From contig SFID01000008.1 in the NCBI GenBank assembly GCA_004555425.1, forward strand, positions 1 through 42,672: 42,672 bases of DNA, read 5' to 3'. How positions within the stretch are numbered: position 1 is the stretch's first letter; each line of letters opens with the position of its first letter. Positions 1-8,130 of this stretch are shown here, in pieces. Origin of the DNA: Bacteroidales bacterium. Lineage in GTDB: Bacteria; Bacteroidota; Bacteroidia; Bacteroidales; Bacteroidaceae. The notes under the pieces are model-generated. The model was not told where the DNA came from, searched no databases, and saw only the letters and a program-made list of their open reading frames with translations. The position numbers were made by a program, and so were the translations under genes.

Positions 1-367
1 GAAGTAGTTATCAATGAGCCAACATTTCCGCTGAGCCACACGTTGCAAGCAACGTGCGGTACATTGCTTTTTCTATGAGAACAAACACCTTACTCACACA
101 AATCAAGGCGCGGTACATTTCTCACCTCGGCCATACGCCCAATACCGCTGAGCCACACGCCCTCAAGCAAGGTGTGGCTTAGTGGAGGGGGTGATTTAGA
201 TTTTGTAATTGTTCGTTCCCATTGAAACGTCTTATATAGAAGAAAGTAGCATCCCGAGTTGGCAATTCTGACTCAAAACCGGTGGGGAAAGGCTCGGGAA
301 ACGAGATTCTCTGCCTTGAATGGGAGAAAAACTTTGGGGTTTGTCGGTTTGTTTCGTAGGAAATTTA
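1..367. other. gene-free left edge with degenerate repeats
   Basis: No credible reading frame is seen. A 15-bp phrase (CCGCTGAGCCACACG) occurs twice, near 30 and 148, and each copy opens a small hairpin: CACGTTG/CAACGTG near 40-57, and AGCCACAC/GTGTGGCT near 153-180. A second phrase, GCGGTACATT, also occurs twice here and has near matches at about 23,109 and 31,843 in other intergenic regions. The content looks like decayed intergenic repeats. Function unknown. Confidence 0.5.
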
Positions 368-375
368 TATCTTTG
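368..375 (+). promoter_or_regulatory. Bacteroidetes -7 box (TATCTTTG) for the DUF177-rpmF operon
   Basis: TATCTTTG matches the Bacteroidetes -7 consensus TAnnTTTG and lies 8 bp before the ATG at 384. The transcript would start almost at the start codon, giving a very short leader. No TTTG is found at the ideal 19-21 bp upstream spacing; the nearest candidates give 16 or 24 bp. Confidence 0.55.
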
Positions 376-383
376 CAGCCGCT

Positions 384-866
384 ATGCAGAGTGCAGGTAA
401 GATTCTAATAGATTTAAGGCAAGCCGCGCAGCAAGGCCAAACACTCCAGCAGGAGTTGGCCGATGATTTCTTCGAAGCCCTTGAGCAGGACGAAATCATC
501 GGTGGTCGTGTGTGCGTTTCCCTGTGTGTCAAGGAAAACGCATCGGAATGCTTCCTGCTCCGCTTTCATATTCAGGGCGAGGTGGTTGTCGGTTGCGACC
601 GCTGTCTGGCTCCCCTGTCGCTCCCCGTAGATACGGAGACGGTGGTTAGGGTCTGCGCAGACGATAGTTTCGTGCAGTCCGATGAAGATGTGAAGGCTCT
701 CAGCGGAAATGGTTATGCCTATGATATAGCCTGGGACATCTACGAGAATACCCTGCTGGCTTTGCCCCTGCAGCGCACTCATCCAATAGCCGAATGCGAC
801 GCCGATATGTTGACGCGCATCGCAGGTGCCGAAGATGAGGAGGCAGCAGAAGCATCATCCAACTAG
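384..866 (+). CDS. DUF177/YceD family protein
   Basis: A 160-residue protein of the DUF177 (YceD) family, which is conserved directly upstream of rpmF in many bacteria. Members have been linked to 23S rRNA accumulation and large-subunit assembly; the exact role here is inferred from the family. The mid-protein CDRCLAPL (about residues 72-79) is the recognisable conserved patch, and the C-terminus is acidic (EDEEAAEASS), as is usual. The gene ends 31 bp before rpmF and probably shares its transcript, starting at the -7 box at 368-375. A 122-residue frame on the opposite strand across the same bases is a shadow with no recognisable content. Confidence 0.85.
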   Translation: MQSAGKILIDLRQAAQQGQTLQQELADDFFEALEQDEIIGGRVCVSLCVKENASECFLLRFHIQGEVVVGCDRCLAPLSLPVDTETVVRVCADDSFVQSDEDVKALSGNGYAYDIAWDIYENTLLALPLQRTHPIAECDADMLTRIAGAEDEEAAEASSN

Positions 867-897
867 TAATTACTAACAACTAAAAGATAACGAAACA

Positions 898-1086
898 ATG
901 GCACATCCTAAAAGAAGACAATCTAAGACCAGAACCCTCAAGCGTAGAACTCATGACAAGGCCGTAGCTCCTACGCTGGCGGTATGCCCCAACTGCGGTG
1001 GATGGCACATCTATCACACCGTATGTCCTACTTGCGGTTACTATCGCGGCAAGTTGGCTATCGTCAAGGACGAGGTGGCTGAGTAA
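898..1086 (+). CDS. rpmF: 50S ribosomal protein L32
   Basis: A 62-residue protein with the hallmark L32 N-terminus (AHPKRRQSKTRT) and two CxxC pairs (CPNC near residue 26 and CPTC near residue 41) that form the zinc ribbon. It is a structural component of the large ribosomal subunit. Length and gene order (DUF177-rpmF-fabH) fit Bacteroidales. A hairpin terminator follows at 1106-1149, so read-through into fabH may be reduced. Confidence 0.97.
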   Translation: MAHPKRRQSKTRTLKRRTHDKAVAPTLAVCPNCGGWHIYHTVCPTCGYYRGKLAIVKDEVAE

Positions 1087-1105
1087 TTTGTCAGACAATT
1101 ACAAA

Positions 1106-1149
1106 AGGAGAGCAGTCGCGAAACTAGGCGGCTGTTCTCCTCTTTTTGG
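1106..1149 (+). terminator. intrinsic terminator/attenuator after rpmF
   Basis: Inverted arms AGGAGAGCAGTCG (1106-1118) and CGGCTGTTCTCCT (1129-1141) pair over 13 positions with two G-U pairs. They are followed by CTTTTTGG. The site lies between rpmF and fabH in the same orientation, so it may attenuate rather than fully end transcription. Confidence 0.7.
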
Positions 1150-1220
1150 TCTAATGGGTAGGCTGCTTTCGTAACGATGTTCTTGAGCCTGTCTTACATC
1201 TGATTATAACCCTTTTGATT

Positions 1221-2219
1221 ATGGAGAAGATAAATGCAGTAATCACCGGTGTGGGTGGTTACGTACCCGAATATGTATTGAACAACGAGGAACTCTCGCG
1301 TATGGTTGATACCAGCGACGAGTGGATTATGACCCGTATCGGTATCAAGGAGCGCCATATCCTCAACGAGGAAGGCCTCGGTACCAGTTATATGGCCCGC
1401 AAGGCTGTCAAGCAACTGCTGGCAAAGACTGGCACAGACCCGCAGGAAGTGGATTGCCTCATTCTGGCTACAACTACTGCCGATTACCACTTCCCCTCTA
1501 CCTCCAGCATTGTCATTGGCCGTCTGGGTATGAAGAATGCCTACTGCGTGGATATGCAGGCAGCTTGCTGCGGCTTCCTCTTTGCCATGGATATGGCAGC
1601 TGGCCTTGTGCAGAGCGGTCGCTACAAGAAGGTGGTGGTCTGCGGTGCCGACAAGATGTCCAGCATAGTTGACTATACCGACCGCGCCACCTGTCCCATC
1701 TTCGGCGATGGTGCTGGTGCCGTTCTCGTAGAACCTACTACCGAGGACCTGGGCTGGAAGGATTCGTATCTCCGTGCCGATGGTCTTGGCTTGCCCTTCC
1801 TCTGCCAGAAGGCTGGCGGCTCAGTATGTCCGCCTTCCTACTTCACCATTGACCACCGCATGCACTATATCCATCAGGAAGGTCGCACCGTGTTCAAGTT
1901 TGCCGTGACCAACATGAGCGATGCTTGTGCCCTCGTGGCTGAGCGCAACGGTCTGAACAAAGACAATATCACATGGGTACTGCCCCATCAGGCCAACGTA
2001 CGTATCATTGAAGCCGTGGCCAACCGCCTCGAGCTGCCCATGGATCAGGTGATGCTCAATATCCAGCGCTACGGCAATACCTCGGCAGGTACCTTGCCCC
2101 TCGCCCTTTGGGATTACGAAAAGCAACTGAAGAAAGGCGACAATCTCATCCTCACCGCCTTCGGCGCAGGTTTCACCTGGGGTGCAGCCTATCTGAAGTG
2201 GGGCTATGATGGTAAATAA
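1221..2219 (+). CDS. fabH: beta-ketoacyl-ACP synthase III
   Basis: A 332-residue KAS III, which condenses acetyl-CoA (or a branched acyl-CoA) with malonyl-ACP to start fatty-acid synthesis. The Cys-His-Asn triad is visible: C116 in AACCGF, H256 in LPHQAN and N286 in YGNTSAG. The N-terminal ITGVGGYVPE and the TSDEWI..R.GI substrate-entry motif are typical. I chose the ATG at 1221; an in-frame TTG lies two codons upstream at 1215. The gene ends 8 bp before era, so the two are probably cotranscribed. Confidence 0.95.
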   Translation: MEKINAVITGVGGYVPEYVLNNEELSRMVDTSDEWIMTRIGIKERHILNEEGLGTSYMARKAVKQLLAKTGTDPQEVDCLILATTTADYHFPSTSSIVIGRLGMKNAYCVDMQAACCGFLFAMDMAAGLVQSGRYKKVVVCGADKMSSIVDYTDRATCPIFGDGAGAVLVEPTTEDLGWKDSYLRADGLGLPFLCQKAGGSVCPPSYFTIDHRMHYIHQEGRTVFKFAVTNMSDACALVAERNGLNKDNITWVLPHQANVRIIEAVANRLELPMDQVMLNIQRYGNTSAGTLPLALWDYEKQLKKGDNLILTAFGAGFTWGAAYLKWGYDGK

Positions 2220-2227
2220 TACTGCCG

Positions 2228-3112
2228 ATGCAGAACCATAAATCTGGATTCGTCAATATCGTGGGCAATCCCAACGTGGGAAAGTCCACGCTCATGAACC
2301 TCTTGGTGGGCGACCGCATTTCCATTGCCACCTTCAAGGCGCAAACCACGCGCCACCGCATCATGGGAATCGTCAATACCGATGACGCGCAAATCGTCTT
2401 CAGCGACACGCCAGGCGTGCTCAAGCCCAACTACAAGCTCCAAGAGTCCATGCTCGCTTTCTCCGAGTCGGCACTGGAGGATGCCGATGTACTCCTCTAC
2501 GTGACCGATGTCGTGGAGAAGGTGGACAAGAACGCCGACTTCCTTCAGAAAGTCCTGAAGCTGAAAGCCCCCATCCTTGTGGTCATCAACAAGATTGACC
2601 TCTCGGACCAGGCTTCCCTAGAAGCGCAAGTGACGGCTTGGCACGAACTCCTGCCGCTGGCCGAAATCTTCCCCATCTCGGCCAAGGCCCGCTTCAATGT
2701 GGACAACCTCCTTGCGCGCATCAAGCAACTCCTGCCCGACTCGCCGCCCTATTTCGCCAAAGACCAATGGACCGACAAGCCCGCCCGATTCTTCGTCACC
2801 GAAATCATTCGCGAGAAGATACTCCTTTATTATGACAAGGAGATACCCTATTCCGTGGAAGTGGTCGTGGAGCAATTCAAGGAATCTGACAAGAATATCC
2901 TGATCAACGCCACCATCTACGTGGAGCGCGACAGCCAAAAGGGTATCATCATCGGCCATCAGGGCGTTGCGCTCAAGAAGGTCGGTGCCGAAGCCCGCAA
3001 AGCCCTGGAGAAATTCTTCGACAAGCACATCCGCCTCGAACTCTTCGTGAAGGTGGACCGCGATTGGCGAAACTCCAGCCGCCGACTTGAGGCTTATGGT
3101 TACGAGCAATAG
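2228..3112 (+). CDS. era: GTPase Era
   Basis: A 294-residue ribosome-assembly GTPase that binds the 3' end of 16S rRNA. G1 is GNPNVGKS (residues 13-20), G3 is DTPG and G4 is NKID. The C-terminal KH domain shows the IIGHQG loop within a lysine-rich helix pair, and the protein ends at the usual family length. It follows fabH by 8 bp. In related genomes der follows closely; here a 141-bp fragment of a repeated element lies in between (3173-3313). Confidence 0.96.
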   Translation: MQNHKSGFVNIVGNPNVGKSTLMNLLVGDRISIATFKAQTTRHRIMGIVNTDDAQIVFSDTPGVLKPNYKLQESMLAFSESALEDADVLLYVTDVVEKVDKNADFLQKVLKLKAPILVVINKIDLSDQASLEAQVTAWHELLPLAEIFPISAKARFNVDNLLARIKQLLPDSPPYFAKDQWTDKPARFFVTEIIREKILLYYDKEIPYSVEVVVEQFKESDKNILINATIYVERDSQKGIIIGHQGVALKKVGAEARKALEKFFDKHIRLELFVKVDRDWRNSSRRLEAYGYEQ

Positions 3113-3172
3113 GGCGTGATCGTTGCTCTCTTTTTGCGGTTTAGTACGCTGAGAGTTTATATATCTGATTAA

Positions 3173-3313
3173 AGGCAGGTTCTATAAATTAGTTTCATTG
3201 GAAGGTAGTCTCTCTATTTGGCTTGGATGTCTTTCCGCCTCTCGCACCGTATCTTTTTGTTTTTCATTCAGTCACGTAGCCCGCTACGCTCCTTCATGGA
3301 AAACAAAAACCTA
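3173..3313 (+). repeat. 190-bp TIR element, copy 1, truncated at its right end
   Basis: Starts with the terminal repeat AGGCAGGTTCTATAAATTAG and runs colinearly for 141 bp with the first 141 bp of the copy at 31490-31679, without indels, through the central CGTAGCCCGCTACG hairpin to CAAAAACCTA. The last 49 bp, including the right terminal repeat, are absent. The sequence continues directly into the interior of the first G1 motif of der. The element is noncoding. Confidence 0.85.
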
Positions 3314-3315
3314 GC

Positions 3316-4602
3316 CCGAATGTAGGCAAGTCCACACTCTTCAATCGCCTCACCGGTACTCGCCATGCCATCGTCAGTGATGTGGCAGGTACTACTCGCG
3401 ACCGCCAATATGGCAAGTGCGAGTGGGTGGGCCATGAATTTTCGGTCGTTGATACAGGCGGCTGGGTGGTCAACTCCGATGACGTTTTCGAGGAGGAGAT
3501 CCGTAAGCAAGTGACCCTCGCCACCGAAGAGAGCGACCTCATCCTTTTCCTCGTAGATGTCAAAAACGGCGTGACCGACCTAGATATGCAGGTGGCTTCC
3601 ATCTTGCGCCGCACGAAGATGCCCATCATCCTTTGTGCCAACAAGACGGACGACAACAACGACCGCTATGGAGCCCCCGAATTTTACAGCCTCGGACTGG
3701 GCGACCCCGTCTGCGTCAGCGCAGCCACAGGAAGCGGTTCGGGCGACCTGCTCGACCTCATTGTCGAAAAACTTGGCCCCGAAAAACCCGTCAGCGAAGA
3801 GGAAGAACGCATCCCGCGCTTCTCCGTGGTGGGCCGTCCCAATGTGGGCAAGAGCAGCATCATCAACGCTTTCATAGGTGAGGACCGCCACATTGTCACT
3901 GACATTGCAGGCACCACCCGCGACAGCATCCTGACGCGCTACGACAAGTTTGGCTTCGACTTCTTCCTCGTCGACACAGCAGGTATCCGCCGAAAAAACA
4001 AGGTCAGCGAAGACCTGGAGTTCTACTCCGTCATGCGCTCCATCCGTGCCATCGAAAATTCCGACGTCTGCATCCTTATGATTGATGCCACGCGCGGAAT
4101 CGAAGGTCAGGACCTCAATATCTTCCAGATTATTCAGCGTAACAACAAAAGCCTGGTCGTTGTCGTCAACAAGTGGGACTTGGTCGAAGACAAGTCGCAG
4201 GCTGCCATTGACCATTTCCGCAATGCCATCTACGAGCGTCTTGCCCCCTTCACCGATTTCCCCATCATCTTCGCTTCGGCCGTGACCAAGCAGCGTATCT
4301 TCAAGGTGCTCGAGACAGCCAAGGAGGTTTATCTCAACCGCAAACGCCGTGTGACCACAGCCAAACTCAACGAAGAGATGCTCCCGCTCATCGAAGCCTA
4401 TCCGCCGCCTTCAATCAAGGGCAAGTATATCAAGATAAAGTATTGCTCGCAGATTGTTGACACGCAGATACCCACCTTTGTGTTCTATGCCAATCTGCCG
4501 CAATATGTCAAGGAGCCCTATCGACGCTTCTTGGAGAACAAAATCCGCGAGCATTGGGACTTCTGCGGCACGCCCATCAATATTTTCATCCGTCAGAAAT
4601 AA
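3316..4602 (+). CDS. der: GTPase Der (EngA), 5' end missing or replaced by a repeat
   Basis: A double-G-domain ribosome-assembly GTPase with a C-terminal KH-like domain (ending PINIFIRQK). Homology begins at PNVGKSTLFNRL (3316). The expected N-terminus, roughly ten codons of the form M-x-N-L-V-A-I-V-G-R, is missing. Upstream sequence is the repeat at 3173-3313, with an in-frame stop at 3277 and no ATG, GTG or TTG until a GTG at 3382, which would start after the P-loop. The first G1 reads PSPNVGKS instead of GRPNVGKS. An ATG in the repeat (3296) lies in another frame; a -1 slip or one extra A in the A5 run would join it to der. The second G domain is intact (GRPNVGKS at 3832, then DTAG and NKWD). 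Either a damaged gene, an unusual start or an assembly artefact. Confidence 0.85.
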   Translation, partial: PNVGKSTLFNRLTGTRHAIVSDVAGTTRDRQYGKCEWVGHEFSVVDTGGWVVNSDDVFEEEIRKQVTLATEESDLILFLVDVKNGVTDLDMQVASILRRTKMPIILCANKTDDNNDRYGAPEFYSLGLGDPVCVSAATGSGSGDLLDLIVEKLGPEKPVSEEEERIPRFSVVGRPNVGKSSIINAFIGEDRHIVTDIAGTTRDSILTRYDKFGFDFFLVDTAGIRRKNKVSEDLEFYSVMRSIRAIENSDVCILMIDATRGIEGQDLNIFQIIQRNNKSLVVVVNKWDLVEDKSQAAIDHFRNAIYERLAPFTDFPIIFASAVTKQRIFKVLETAKEVYLNRKRRVTTAKLNEEMLPLIEAYPPPSIKGKYIKIKYCSQIVDTQIPTFVFYANLPQYVKEPYRRFLENKIREHWDFCGTPINIFIRQK

Positions 4603-4622
4603 GATTTCGCGGAGTCAGCACG

Positions 4623-4688
4623 ACACGAATATTTCGAACGCAGGACGGAGACTGAGGTTCCATCCTGCTTTCGCAATATTCGTGTTTT
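4623..4688 (+). terminator. intrinsic terminator after der
   Basis: Outer arms ACACGAATATT and AATATTCGTGT pair perfectly. An inner GCAGGACGGA/TCCATCCTGC stem carries one mismatch, and a T4 run follows. It closes the DUF177-to-der gene run. Confidence 0.75.
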
Positions 4689-4712
4689 CTCTCCTCAATA
4701 TCAAGAACAACC

Positions 4713-5117
4713 ATGAAGCACCTACTCCTATCGCTTCCCCTCTTTCTGCTGGCCTGTAGCTCTGAGCCCACATCTCCTCAGAAAGCCGAAGGGCCCACCT
4801 GCCCGACAGCGGAGCAGATAGACTCCATCTTTTCGCCCTACGCAAAAGGCGACTACGAGGCTTACATCCAGCAAATCCATTCCCTCCGCCATTTGCCCGC
4901 AGCCCGTCGGCGCGAGCACATCAGCCTCCTGCGCCAGCATCGTGTAGGCCAAGATAGCACAACAGGGCCCATTCGCCACTACATCCAGCGAAACATTGCC
5001 TACAAAGAGGGCAGCACCACCGCCACCGCCCACCTAGCCCTAATCTATGCACCAGGCGATACCAATGAAATCGATCTCCCCCTCATCTGGAAGGACCACC
5101 GCTGGTGGCGACGCTAG
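4713..5117 (+). CDS. small lipoprotein of unknown function
   Basis: A 134-residue protein starting with a lipoprotein signal (MKHLLLSLPLFLLACSS, lipobox LLAC with Cys at about residue 15). The mature part is predicted to be anchored at the envelope. It is polar, with a basic middle (LPAARRREHISLLRQH) and a C-terminal segment that looks like the core of a small beta-rich fold (TATAHLALIYAPGDTNEIDLPLIWKD). I do not recognise a family. It sits alone between the der terminator and the CotH gene, about 90 bp upstream of the latter. Confidence 0.7.
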   Translation: MKHLLLSLPLFLLACSSEPTSPQKAEGPTCPTAEQIDSIFSPYAKGDYEAYIQQIHSLRHLPAARRREHISLLRQHRVGQDSTTGPIRHYIQRNIAYKEGSTTATAHLALIYAPGDTNEIDLPLIWKDHRWWRR

Positions 5118-5207
5118 ATTTCCTACACGAAATAAGAATCTCCCTATACGTTTATATTTCCCTCAAAACAACACCTACACACACAACCGCAGATTTTCAT
5201 TCTCCCT

Positions 5208-7760
5208 ATGAAATATTTCTATACCCCTTCCGTCTTCACATATGCCCTCGTTTTCCTCTCCTATATTATTATGGCGTGTCAGCCGAAGGATTTGAGCCAG
5301 GCCGAGCGCGATGAACAGTTTGAGAAACAACTGGTCATCAACGAGGTCGTGGCTAGCAACCGCACGGGCCTCCAGCGCGTTGACGGCGGCGAGCCTTGCG
5401 ATTGGTTGGAAATTAAGAATGAGTCGAAGGAACCTGTTTCTTTGAAGGGGTATGTTCTACTGGTGACCAACGCTCCGAAGGATAGCACCGCAACCGATAC
5501 GACAGCCACCAAGCAGGAGCAGCAGGAGAGGGTGAAGGACTGGAACTTTCCCGACCTGACCCTCCAGCCTGGCGAGCACCTCCTCGTGTTTACCAAGAAG
5601 AAATGCGATGGCAAGACCACGGTTAAGGGCGCACTCGTGGCTACTATCAAGATGGCAGGACGCGGCGCGCGCATTCAGTTGGTGACGCCGCAGCAGACGA
5701 TAGCCAGTGAGGTGACTATCCCCGACTTGCCCGCCGACCAAGCATACGTGCGCGGCGAGGACGGCAAATTCCAACCGTCCTACTATCCCACGCCAGGCAT
5801 GGCCAATAGCGATGACAATTACGAGGCTTATGCCCGTCGGTTGGGCACAGCGCGCAAGAGCCCCCTCGTTATATGGGAACTGATGAGCCGCGCCGACAAA
5901 AATAGCGAAAACTGGGTGGAGGTGAAGAACGTGTCTGGCCAGCCCGTCCAACTGGGCGAATATGCCCTGGCCACCAAGACCGAGGACAAAGACAAGCAGA
6001 AGGCCGAAGGCGGAAAGCCTGTGGAGTGGACCTTCCCAGAAGGAACGCTACAGCCTGGCGAGATTCGGCTGATTCGTCTCCGCGGTAAAAAAGCCACCGA
6101 TGCCCAGAAGGAGGCCAATATCAAACTGGGCAATGCCGAGACCCTTCTGCTTCTGCACAAAGGCAAATTCGTAGATGGTGTCTGCGCGAAGAACACGGTG
6201 CAGGGCTCCAGCATAGGCCGCACAGAGAGCGGGGTAGGGCTTTACTATTTCAGTTCGCCCACACCTGGGACGGAAAATCCCGCAACGGGAAGCCGCATGA
6301 TAGCACCTGCACCGCAATTTGACAAACAATCCGGCGTATATGATAAGGTGGGGAACATGGTTCTTCACCTTATTGCTGCGAGTGGGGACGTACACTATAC
6401 CACCGACGGCAGCCAACCCACGATGGCCTCGCCCGTGCTGCGCGATTCGCTCATTGTCAGCAAGAGCACCGTTGTGCGCACCTTCGATGCGGGCGACTCC
6501 ACGCGGATGCGCAGCGCAGTTTCCACCCACACCTTTATCCTTGGCGCGAAGCACGACCTCCCCGTGGTCACCATCGCCGCCAATCCCGCCGACCTTTATA
6601 GCCACAACAGCGGAATCTGTGCCAATGGTCCGGGATATACACCCGAGCACCCACACAAAGGGGCCAACTATTGGAAGCCCTGGGCTAAGCCCGCCCATCT
6701 GGCCATCATCGAAAAGGACGGTACGCGCCTGGAGACCGACTTCGACCTGCGAATCTTCGGCGGATTCTCGCGCATTCTGCCCAAGAAATCGTTCTATCTC
6801 AAGTTCAACAACCGCTATGGCGCAAACGAGGTTCCCTATGACTTCTTCGGCGAAGGCGAGGCGCAGGAGCTTCGCAGCATTGTCCTTCGCTCGGGCTCGC
6901 AGGACCAGGACCGCTGCATGATACGCGATGAATTTTTTACGGGTTTGATGGCTGACGAGTGTCCCCACCTGCTCATTCAGAAATACCGCCCCGTGGCCTT
7001 GTATATCAATGCCGAATATCAGGGGCTCTACTTCCTCCGCGAGAAAGTTGACAAGCATTTCCTGGCCCGCCACTTGGGTGGCGATGCCGATTCCACCTCT
7101 TGCATTATGTCCGTATGGAATGCCGAGTTCGGGAGTTCAGCATCCTGGTATGGCCTCTTGAATTATGCTATCGAAAACGACCTCAAGGATGCTGCGGCAT
7201 ACAAATTTGTGAGCGAGCGTGCCGACCTCGAAGGCCTCATTGACTGGAAGCTCGGCCAAATCTATACGGGTAATACCGATATTGGCAATATTCGCTTTGT
7301 CCACTCCTCCGACCCCGCTGCCGATGGCCGCTGGCATTTCGTCTATTACGACCTCGATGCCACGTGGGTGACCTTTGGCAGTCCCTCGAAATACCTGCGC
7401 TGCAGTGGAGGCGGATTCTCCTCGCTCTCGCACAACGACAAGCACAACGTCCTCGCGGGCCATTTGCTGGAAAATGCCGCATTCCGCCAGCTCCTCCTTC
7501 AACGCCTGTCCCACCACCTGCGCGTTACCTTCCATCCCAACCGTACCACCAAGTACTTCGACCAACTAGTGAAGAGCATCCGCCAAGAGATGAAGCGCGA
7601 CTGCGACCGCTGGAACTACCATACGTATGCAGGATGGGAGAAGCAGATTGCCGACTTCCGCGCCAAACTCCTGACGCGCCCAAAGGATATGCTGGATGCC
7701 TTCCGAGAGGACCTGAAAATCACGCCCGAGGAAGAGCAGAAATATTTCAAAGGACTGTAG
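5208..7760 (+). CDS. CotH-kinase lipoprotein with lamin-tail domains
   Basis: An 850-residue predicted surface or periplasmic lipoprotein (lipobox IMAC, Cys at about residue 24). In order I see two lamin-tail-like beta domains (about 37-165, starting VINEVVASN and containing DWLEIKN; and about 218-335, containing NWVEVKN). Next is a chitobiase C-terminal-like domain (about 370-450, YTTDGSQPT). Last is a CotH domain (about 465-780) with IFGGFSRILPKKSFYLKF, SIVLRSGSQD, YINAEYQGLYFLREKVD and FVYYDLDATW. CotH proteins are atypical protein kinases first known from Bacillus spore coats. The substrate here is unknown, and the lamin-tail domains suggest attachment to other surface components. Complete and undamaged. 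Confidence 0.85.
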   Translation: MKYFYTPSVFTYALVFLSYIIMACQPKDLSQAERDEQFEKQLVINEVVASNRTGLQRVDGGEPCDWLEIKNESKEPVSLKGYVLLVTNAPKDSTATDTTATKQEQQERVKDWNFPDLTLQPGEHLLVFTKKKCDGKTTVKGALVATIKMAGRGARIQLVTPQQTIASEVTIPDLPADQAYVRGEDGKFQPSYYPTPGMANSDDNYEAYARRLGTARKSPLVIWELMSRADKNSENWVEVKNVSGQPVQLGEYALATKTEDKDKQKAEGGKPVEWTFPEGTLQPGEIRLIRLRGKKATDAQKEANIKLGNAETLLLLHKGKFVDGVCAKNTVQGSSIGRTESGVGLYYFSSPTPGTENPATGSRMIAPAPQFDKQSGVYDKVGNMVLHLIAASGDVHYTTDGSQPTMASPVLRDSLIVSKSTVVRTFDAGDSTRMRSAVSTHTFILGAKHDLPVVTIAANPADLYSHNSGICANGPGYTPEHPHKGANYWKPWAKPAHLAIIEKDGTRLETDFDLRIFGGFSRILPKKSFYLKFNNRYGANEVPYDFFGEGEAQELRSIVLRSGSQDQDRCMIRDEFFTGLMADECPHLLIQKYRPVALYINAEYQGLYFLREKVDKHFLARHLGGDADSTSCIMSVWNAEFGSSASWYGLLNYAIENDLKDAAAYKFVSERADLEGLIDWKLGQIYTGNTDIGNIRFVHSSDPAADGRWHFVYYDLDATWVTFGSPSKYLRCSGGGFSSLSHNDKHNVLAGHLLENAAFRQLLLQRLSHHLRVTFHPNRTTKYFDQLVKSIRQEMKRDCDRWNYHTYAGWEKQIADFRAKLLTRPKDMLDAFREDLKITPEEEQKYFKGL

Positions 7761-7778
7761 GTGAACGCTGTGGATTCG

Positions 7779-7847
7779 TTTCAATGGAAGTTGTGGGAGC
7801 GATTTGCTTAGATGTCTTCACGCCTCACCCACCATATCTTTTTTGAC
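7779..7847 (+). repeat. degenerate left half of the 190-bp element
   Basis: Begins GTTTCAATGGAAG and retains GCTTaGATGTCTTC...CCATATCTTTTTT in the same order as the left half of the full copies. The terminal repeat itself is gone. It lies just after the CotH stop codon. Confidence 0.55.
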
Positions 7848-7990
7848 TCATAGGTCTAATTTTTCTGGTAACTTTATCCACACGCATCGTTGCAGAACCA
7901 GAAATTGCCGAGGTGCTCACGTTGGGCATTTGTTTTCCCGCTGAACAAGAAACGTGTCTGGTGTAGCGTTCCTTTGCTGTAGATAATAAA

Positions 7991-8026
7991 AATCCCGTCT
8001 TCCTGTGTTGGAGGACGGGATTCTTT
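7991..8026. terminator. terminator between convergent genes
   Basis: AATCCCGTCTTCC and GGAGGACGGGATT form a 13-bp stem with one G-U pair, followed on the + strand by CTTTTGG and preceded by an A-run that gives a T-tract on the - strand. It can serve both the CotH gene and the convergent histidine kinase. Confidence 0.75.
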
Positions 8027-8027
8027 T

Positions 8028-8085
8028 GGTTCTATCAATTAGCTGGCGATGAGTTTTCGGCTCTTGTGTCGTAGGCTATTTGTGA
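8028..8085 (-). repeat. degenerate right-end fragment of the 190-bp element
   Basis: GGTTCTATCAATTAGC followed by GGCGATGAGTTTTCGGCTCTTGTGTCGTAGG-like sequence matches the right end of the element in reverse orientation (compare 23229-23285). It lies just past the stop codon of the histidine kinase gene. Confidence 0.6.
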
Positions 8086-8130
8086 TTTTTGCTAGATGTC
8101 CAGATAATGGAAAGCCAGCGGCTTAGTCGT

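Noticed and set aside
3296..3325. Small ORF starting at the ATG in the repeat in front of der
   Set aside because: It is only eight or nine codons and ends at TAG; it matters only as a possible frameshifted start for der.
6048..7073. A 341-codon - strand frame inside the CotH gene
   Set aside because: Shadow frame without recognisable domains; the + strand encodes the complete CotH protein.
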